This document shows positions 14,921 through 17,810 of a stretch of 17,810 nt of DNA, one piece after another. The stretch covers positions 1 to 17,810 of the forward strand of contig CAZHUW010000055.1 of the NCBI GenBank assembly GCA_964535295.1, given 5' to 3'. The translations under genes were made by a program, and so were the position numbers. A model generated the notes under the pieces. That model was not told where the DNA came from. It searched no databases and saw only the letters and a program-made list of their open reading frames with translations. The DNA is from SB21 sp964535295. GTDB lineage: Bacteria; CLD3; SB21. The stretch's first letter is position 1, and each line of letters begins with the position of its first letter.

Positions 14921-16030
14921 ATGGTTACGAATGAGAATGTTCTGGAAGCTTTAAAACAAGTCAACGATCCGGATCTGCATAAAGATATCGTCAGTCTTGG
15001 ATTTGTAAAAGACCTACAGATAAAGAACGGCGAAGTAAAATTCAAAGTTGAACTCACCACGCCCGCTTGTCCGGTCAAAGATCTTTTGAAACAGCAGTGC
15101 GTCAGCGTCGTATCCAAATTGAACGGCGTTACCAAGGTTGAAGTAGAGATGACCGCCAAAGTGCACGGACATAAACAAACGACGCCGTTATTGCCGGGCG
15201 TAAAAAATGTGATCGCTGTGGCCAGCGGAAAGGGCGGGGTCGGCAAATCGACCGTGGCCACGAATTTAGCCGTTGCGCTCGGCATGCTTGGCGCGAAGGT
15301 TGGCCTGCTCGACGCCGATATTTACGGGCCGAGCATTCCGCTGATGATGGGGATCAATGAAAAGCCGCGTACCTCCGACGGTGCGCGTATGGATACGATC
15401 AAACATCACGGGATCCAAATGATGTCCATAGGATTTTTAATGCCGGAAGACCAGGCGCTGGTGTGGCGCGGGCCGGTGGTCGCGCAGGCGATCACGCAGC
15501 TGATGCGCGACGTGGACTGGGGCGAACTGGATTATCTCATCGTGGACATGCCTCCCGGTACGGGCGATGCGCAATTGACTTTGTCGCAGGCGGTGCAGCT
15601 GGTCGGCTCGGTCATCGTGACCACGCCGCAGGATGTGGCGCTGATGGATGCGCGGCGCGGCGTCGGGATGTTCCAGAAGGTCAATGTGCCGATCCTCGGG
15701 ATCATTGAGAATATGAGCTATTACGAATGCCCCAACTGCCATCACCGGGCGGAGATATTTTCCTACGGAGGCGCGCAAAAGGCGTCTGAAAAACTGGAAG
15801 TGCCTTTTCTCGGGGAAGTGCCGCTGGATATCGAAACGCGCATTGCCGGCGACGAAGGGAAACCTATCGTGATCGCCAAACCGGAATCGCCCAACGCCAA
15901 AGCGTTCATGGAGATCGCAAGGAATCTGGCTTCGACCATCAGCATCATTCACCACGGCGACCCGGGCGAAAAGGCCCAGGCGCTGGGCCAAAAGATGTTC
16001 TTCGCCAATACGCGGCTGAAGGTCATTTGA
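14921..16030 (+). CDS. mrp: Mrp/ApbC-family iron-sulfur cluster carrier ATPase
   Basis: A 369-residue P-loop protein of the Mrp/Nbp35/ApbC group, which carries and transfers [4Fe-4S] clusters to apo-proteins in the cytoplasm. Residues 1-80 form the MIP18-like (DUF59) domain (VLEALKQVNDPDLHKDIVSLG, with the conserved TTPACPVKD containing Cys50). The ATPase domain starts at about 95 with the deviant Walker A SGKGGVGKST (102-111), DADIYGPSIP (131-140), the switch motif DMPPGTGD (209-216) and TTPQDVALMDARR. The cluster-binding CPNC (270-273) follows ENMSYYE. About 35 residues after the ATPase core (HHGDPGEKAQALGQ and onward) are a short C-terminal extension. The start is supported by AAAGGG 4 nt before the ATG. 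It is a single-gene unit with its own promoter; PFOR in the same window is a typical client type, but no linkage is shown. Confidence 0.95.
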   Translation: MVTNENVLEALKQVNDPDLHKDIVSLGFVKDLQIKNGEVKFKVELTTPACPVKDLLKQQCVSVVSKLNGVTKVEVEMTAKVHGHKQTTPLLPGVKNVIAVASGKGGVGKSTVATNLAVALGMLGAKVGLLDADIYGPSIPLMMGINEKPRTSDGARMDTIKHHGIQMMSIGFLMPEDQALVWRGPVVAQAITQLMRDVDWGELDYLIVDMPPGTGDAQLTLSQAVQLVGSVIVTTPQDVALMDARRGVGMFQKVNVPILGIIENMSYYECPNCHHRAEIFSYGGAQKASEKLEVPFLGEVPLDIETRIAGDEGKPIVIAKPESPNAKAFMEIARNLASTISIIHHGDPGEKAQALGQKMFFANTRLKVI

Positions 16031-16186
16031 TCGCAAACAAGCAACCGATCCTTTTCTGATACATAGATGAGATAATTACGGGCTTGTCCGCAATGACGGG
16101 ACGTTCTGTACCCAAAATGCATCCGTAAAATAAGTACGTTAAAAAAGAAATAATCATTCTTATTCAAACGTCAGAAAGGTGCACCT

Positions 16187-17479
16187 ATGAAGCAGAATAT
16201 CGTCACCGCCGCTGTTATCCTGGCCGCATTGTTTTTTGCGTGCGACCCGGGGGGCGATAAAAGCGATCCCGAAGACCCTAAGGGGAATATCCAGATCAAT
16301 TCCACGCCTGCCGGCGCTGCCATTTATCTGGATAATGTCAATACGGGACAGGTCACGCCTTTTACGATCAATGATCTCGATACCGGAGCCCACGAGATCC
16401 GGGTCAGTAAATCCGGATATTTTGACGATTCGCTCATAGTTCATGTGGAGGACGGTTTAACGGCAACGCCTTCATTTACACTGACGCTATTGTCAGCGCC
16501 GGTCGGACGAATCTTCCTGGAATCGGCGCCCGCCGGAGCGGCGATTTTTTTAGACGGCAATGCGACCGGAAAGACCACGCCGGATACACTGACATCCGTT
16601 ACCGTCGGGGATCACAGTATAAAGCTGACATTGGCCAATTATGTTGATTCGGTATTTTCAGTAACGGTGACCGAGAATGTGACCACAAGCCGGTCGGTGA
16701 CCATGAGAGAAGCGCCTTTTGGAAATGCGTTCATTAGTTCGACGCCGGCCGGGGCCGCGATCTTTGTTGATGCGGTTAACAAGACAAAAGTCACTCCCGA
16801 TACGGTGAAGAATCTGAGCAGCGGCGATCATACGGTCAAACTGACGCTTGCCGGATATTTTGATACGACGTTTACGGTGACCGTGCCTAATGCAAATCAA
16901 ACGGTGAGTCAATCGATTTCGCTAACAGTTTCACCTTTTGGGAATGTGTTTCTTAGTTCGACGCCGGCCGGGGCCGCGATTTTTGTTGATGCGGTTAACA
17001 CAACAAAAGTTACTCCGGATACGGTGAAGAATCTGAGCAGCGGCGATCATACGGTCAAACTAACACTTGCCGGATATTTTGATACGACGTTTACGGTGAC
17101 CGTGCCTAATGCGAATCAAACAGTGAGTCATTCAACAGTTTTGACTCTCAAAAAAGTACCTTTAGTTATTCAGGCCATATTCGACAATCATTGTGCTAAA
17201 TCAGGATGTCATATTGATCCAAGTCCAAAGCAAGGGCAAAATCTTTCTGAGAATTTCGCTTACCTGCATATAGTGAATGTAGCAAGCGCTCAACAGCCAT
17301 CCCTAAAACGCATAGCGCCGGGCGACACGACCAATAGTTATCTCATCAGAAAAATTCAAGGTACACCCGGTATCACCCCGCAACGAATGCCAAGGGACGG
17401 TGCAACAGCCGGTTATCTCACGACGGCACAGATCGATTCCATTCGGTCATGGGTGTTCAACGGCGCACTGCCGAGATGA
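16187..17479 (+). CDS. PEGA-repeat lipoprotein with C-terminal cytochrome c-like domain
   Basis: A 430-residue envelope lipoprotein. The signal ends in LFFAC, giving lipidated Cys19, followed by a charged linker. Four PEGA domains of 72-74 residues follow (about 33-106, 107-178, 179-251, 252-324), each with STPAGAAIxxD, then TP, then a GDHTVKLTLAGY-like turn. Residues about 325-430 resemble the planctomycete-type cytochrome c domain: IFDNHCAKSGCH with a CX4CH haem motif (Cys336, Cys341, His342), APGDTTNSYLIRK, RMPRDG (Met404, candidate distal ligand) and a final IDSIRSWVFNGALP. It is probably anchored in the envelope with the haem domain facing outwards; an electron-transfer role is inference. 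The start is supported by AGAAAGG 7 nt before the ATG. It is immediately followed by the tRNA-Ser promoter, with no clear terminator between. Confidence 0.88.
   Translation: MKQNIVTAAVILAALFFACDPGGDKSDPEDPKGNIQINSTPAGAAIYLDNVNTGQVTPFTINDLDTGAHEIRVSKSGYFDDSLIVHVEDGLTATPSFTLTLLSAPVGRIFLESAPAGAAIFLDGNATGKTTPDTLTSVTVGDHSIKLTLANYVDSVFSVTVTENVTTSRSVTMREAPFGNAFISSTPAGAAIFVDAVNKTKVTPDTVKNLSSGDHTVKLTLAGYFDTTFTVTVPNANQTVSQSISLTVSPFGNVFLSSTPAGAAIFVDAVNTTKVTPDTVKNLSSGDHTVKLTLAGYFDTTFTVTVPNANQTVSHSTVLTLKKVPLVIQAIFDNHCAKSGCHIDPSPKQGQNLSENFAYLHIVNVASAQQPSLKRIAPGDTTNSYLIRKIQGTPGITPQRMPRDGATAGYLTTAQIDSIRSWVFNGALPR
16715..17129 (+). repeat. Near-identical 219-bp tandem duplication inside the PEGA gene
   Basis: Units start at 16715 and 16934 (both CCTTTTGG), a 219-bp or 73-codon period. 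Over the first 196 bases of each unit I count about 13 mismatches by eye (about 93% identity), after which they diverge. Encoded PEGA repeats 3 and 4 are almost the same protein, whereas repeats 1 and 2 are clearly older. Confidence 0.92.
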
Positions 17480-17491
17480 GCCAATTTAATA

Positions 17492-17520
17492 TTGACACTC
17501 ATGAGTAAAAAAAGTATATT
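17492..17520 (+). promoter_or_regulatory. Near-consensus promoter of tRNA-Ser(UGA)
   Basis: A perfect TTGACA at 17492, 17 bp, then TATATT (5/6) ending at 17520. It lies 30 bp before the tRNA. The leader contains a small GC hairpin (TCCCG, loop, CGGGA within 17523-17542). Confidence 0.88.
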
Positions 17521-17550
17521 GCGTCCCGTTTTTAGGGCGGGATGTTCTTT

Positions 17551-17633
17551 GGAGGATTAGGCTAATTGGTAAGTCAGCAGTCTTGAAAACTGCCGTCCGC
17601 AAGGACTTGGGGGTTCGAGTCCCTCATCCTCCG
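17551..17633 (+). tRNA. tRNA-Ser (anticodon UGA)
   Basis: An 83-nt type II tRNA. The acceptor is GGAGGAT/ATCCTCC with discriminator G. The anticodon stem-loop is GCAGT-CTTGAAA-ACTGC (anticodon TGA at 17584-17586), followed by a long variable arm with stem GTCC-GCAA-GGAC and the T-arm GGGGG-TTCGAGT-CCCTC. The long variable arm confirms serine identity. No CCA is encoded. Confidence 0.93.
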
Positions 17634-17691
17634 CGACGAAGTGAAGTTTTGGTTTTGAATTAGAAATTATAAAAATAACGCTGACGCCAAT

Positions 17692-17727
17692 AATTCAAAA
17701 TTTAAAATTTTCCAATTTCCAATTTCT
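17692..17727. repeat. AT-rich tandem heptamer-like repeats between the two tRNA-Ser genes
   Basis: Consecutive units AATTCAA, AATTTAA, AATTTTCC, AATTTCC and AATTTCT (7, 7, 8, 7, 7 bp), ending two bases before the second tRNA-Ser. The rest of the 96-bp spacer shows no gene, clear promoter or terminator, so the two tRNAs may share the upstream promoter. Confidence 0.65.
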
Positions 17728-17729
17728 AT

Positions 17730-17810
17730 GGAGAGGTGGCCGAGTGGCTGAAGGCAGCGGTTTGCTAAACCGCCGTACGGTTGTAAAGCTGTACCGGGAG
17801 TTCGAATCTC
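17730..17810 (+). tRNA. tRNA-Ser (anticodon GCU), 3' end cut by window
   Basis: The acceptor 5' strand GGAGAGG, D-arm GCCGAGTGGCTGAAGGC, anticodon stem-loop GCGGT-TTGCTAA-ACCGC (anticodon GCT at 17764-17766), a long variable arm pairing GTAC with GTAC, and the start of the T-arm (GGGAG-TTCGAAT-CTC). The window ends inside the T-stem, so the 3' acceptor strand is missing. The type II variable arm and anticodon make the serine call secure. Confidence 0.93.

Noticed and set aside
15437..16036. 199-codon minus-strand frame opposite mrp
   Set aside because: It is His/Arg/Asp-rich, mirrors the conserved ATPase coding sequence, and has no independent evidence.
16031..16186. Possible repeat fragment (CCGCAATGACGGGACG region) between mrp and the PEGA gene
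   Set aside because: Only one short copy is visible and no arms pair convincingly, so it cannot be called a repeat from this window.
17551..17633. Possible suppressor or selenocysteine tRNA
   Set aside because: The anticodon read from the loop CTTGAAA is TGA, which decodes the serine codon UCA; a selenocysteine tRNA would need anticodon TCA and a longer acceptor stem.
1..17810. CRISPR array, transposase or phage module
   Set aside because: No direct repeats with unique spacers and no transposase, integrase or phage structural motif in any frame; all tandem repeats found are short heptamers or protein-coding duplications.

Overview
The window (about 17.8 kb, mid-range GC, one 10-N assembly gap) looks like a chromosomal scaffold fragment from a Gram-negative, probably anaerobic or facultative bacterium of the FCB-like assemblage (Ignavibacteria, Calditrichota or KSB1-type lineages are plausible). 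The Gram-negative call rests on two lipobox lipoproteins, a TonB protein and an outer-membrane beta-barrel. The metabolic hint comes from a full-length pyruvate:ferredoxin/flavodoxin oxidoreductase. The lineage guess is inference from protein style and has no rRNA or marker phylogeny behind it. None of the tRNA genes whose 3' end is visible encodes its CCA tail.

Layout. (1) 1-1037, plus strand: the 3' part of a GT4-type glycosyltransferase whose start lies outside the window. (2) 1086-9503, minus strand: a closely spaced series, read right to left, of nifJ (pyruvate:ferredoxin oxidoreductase), a TonB protein, a dihydroorotate-dehydrogenase-like flavoprotein lacking the usual catalytic cysteine loop, a small beta-barrel protein, a four-helix membrane protein of unknown function and a large lipoprotein with two related halves. 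The first four genes are 17-43 bp apart and probably form one operon; the last two follow after 54 and 69 bp. (3) 9504-9769: an intergenic stretch with the likely nifJ promoter and an imperfect palindromic repeat that runs into the end of aroC. (4) 9770-10963, minus: aroC (chorismate synthase), carrying an in-frame array of five heptanucleotide repeats and a repeat-derived C-terminal tail. (5) 11130-14312, plus: a 1060-residue exported protein built as propeller-TPR-propeller-TPR. (6) 14313-14920: a second copy of the intergenic palindrome, then tRNA-Glu and tRNA-His on the minus strand, each followed by a hairpin terminator; tRNA-Glu has its own near-consensus promoter. (7) 14921-16030, plus: an Mrp/ApbC-type iron-sulfur carrier ATPase behind a good promoter. 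(8) 16187-17479, plus: a lipoprotein with four PEGA repeats and a C-terminal cytochrome-c-like domain with a CX4CH haem motif. (9) 17492 to the end: a near-consensus promoter, tRNA-Ser(UGA), a second AT-rich heptamer array, and a tRNA-Ser(GCU) cut by the window edge.

How it fits together. PFOR and Mrp share iron-sulfur chemistry but lie in separate transcription units, so a functional link is not shown. The nifJ/tonB/DHOD-like/barrel cluster pairs central-carbon electron transfer with envelope functions. The remaining theme is surface or periplasmic proteins made of repeats (propeller, TPR, PEGA), together with short DNA repeats that have invaded both intergenic space and coding sequence. I see no CRISPR array, transposase, phage gene or defence system, and nothing that convincingly amounts to a new multi-gene system. 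The most unusual items are the repeat-invaded aroC, the duplicated propeller/TPR protein and the PEGA-cytochrome fusion.
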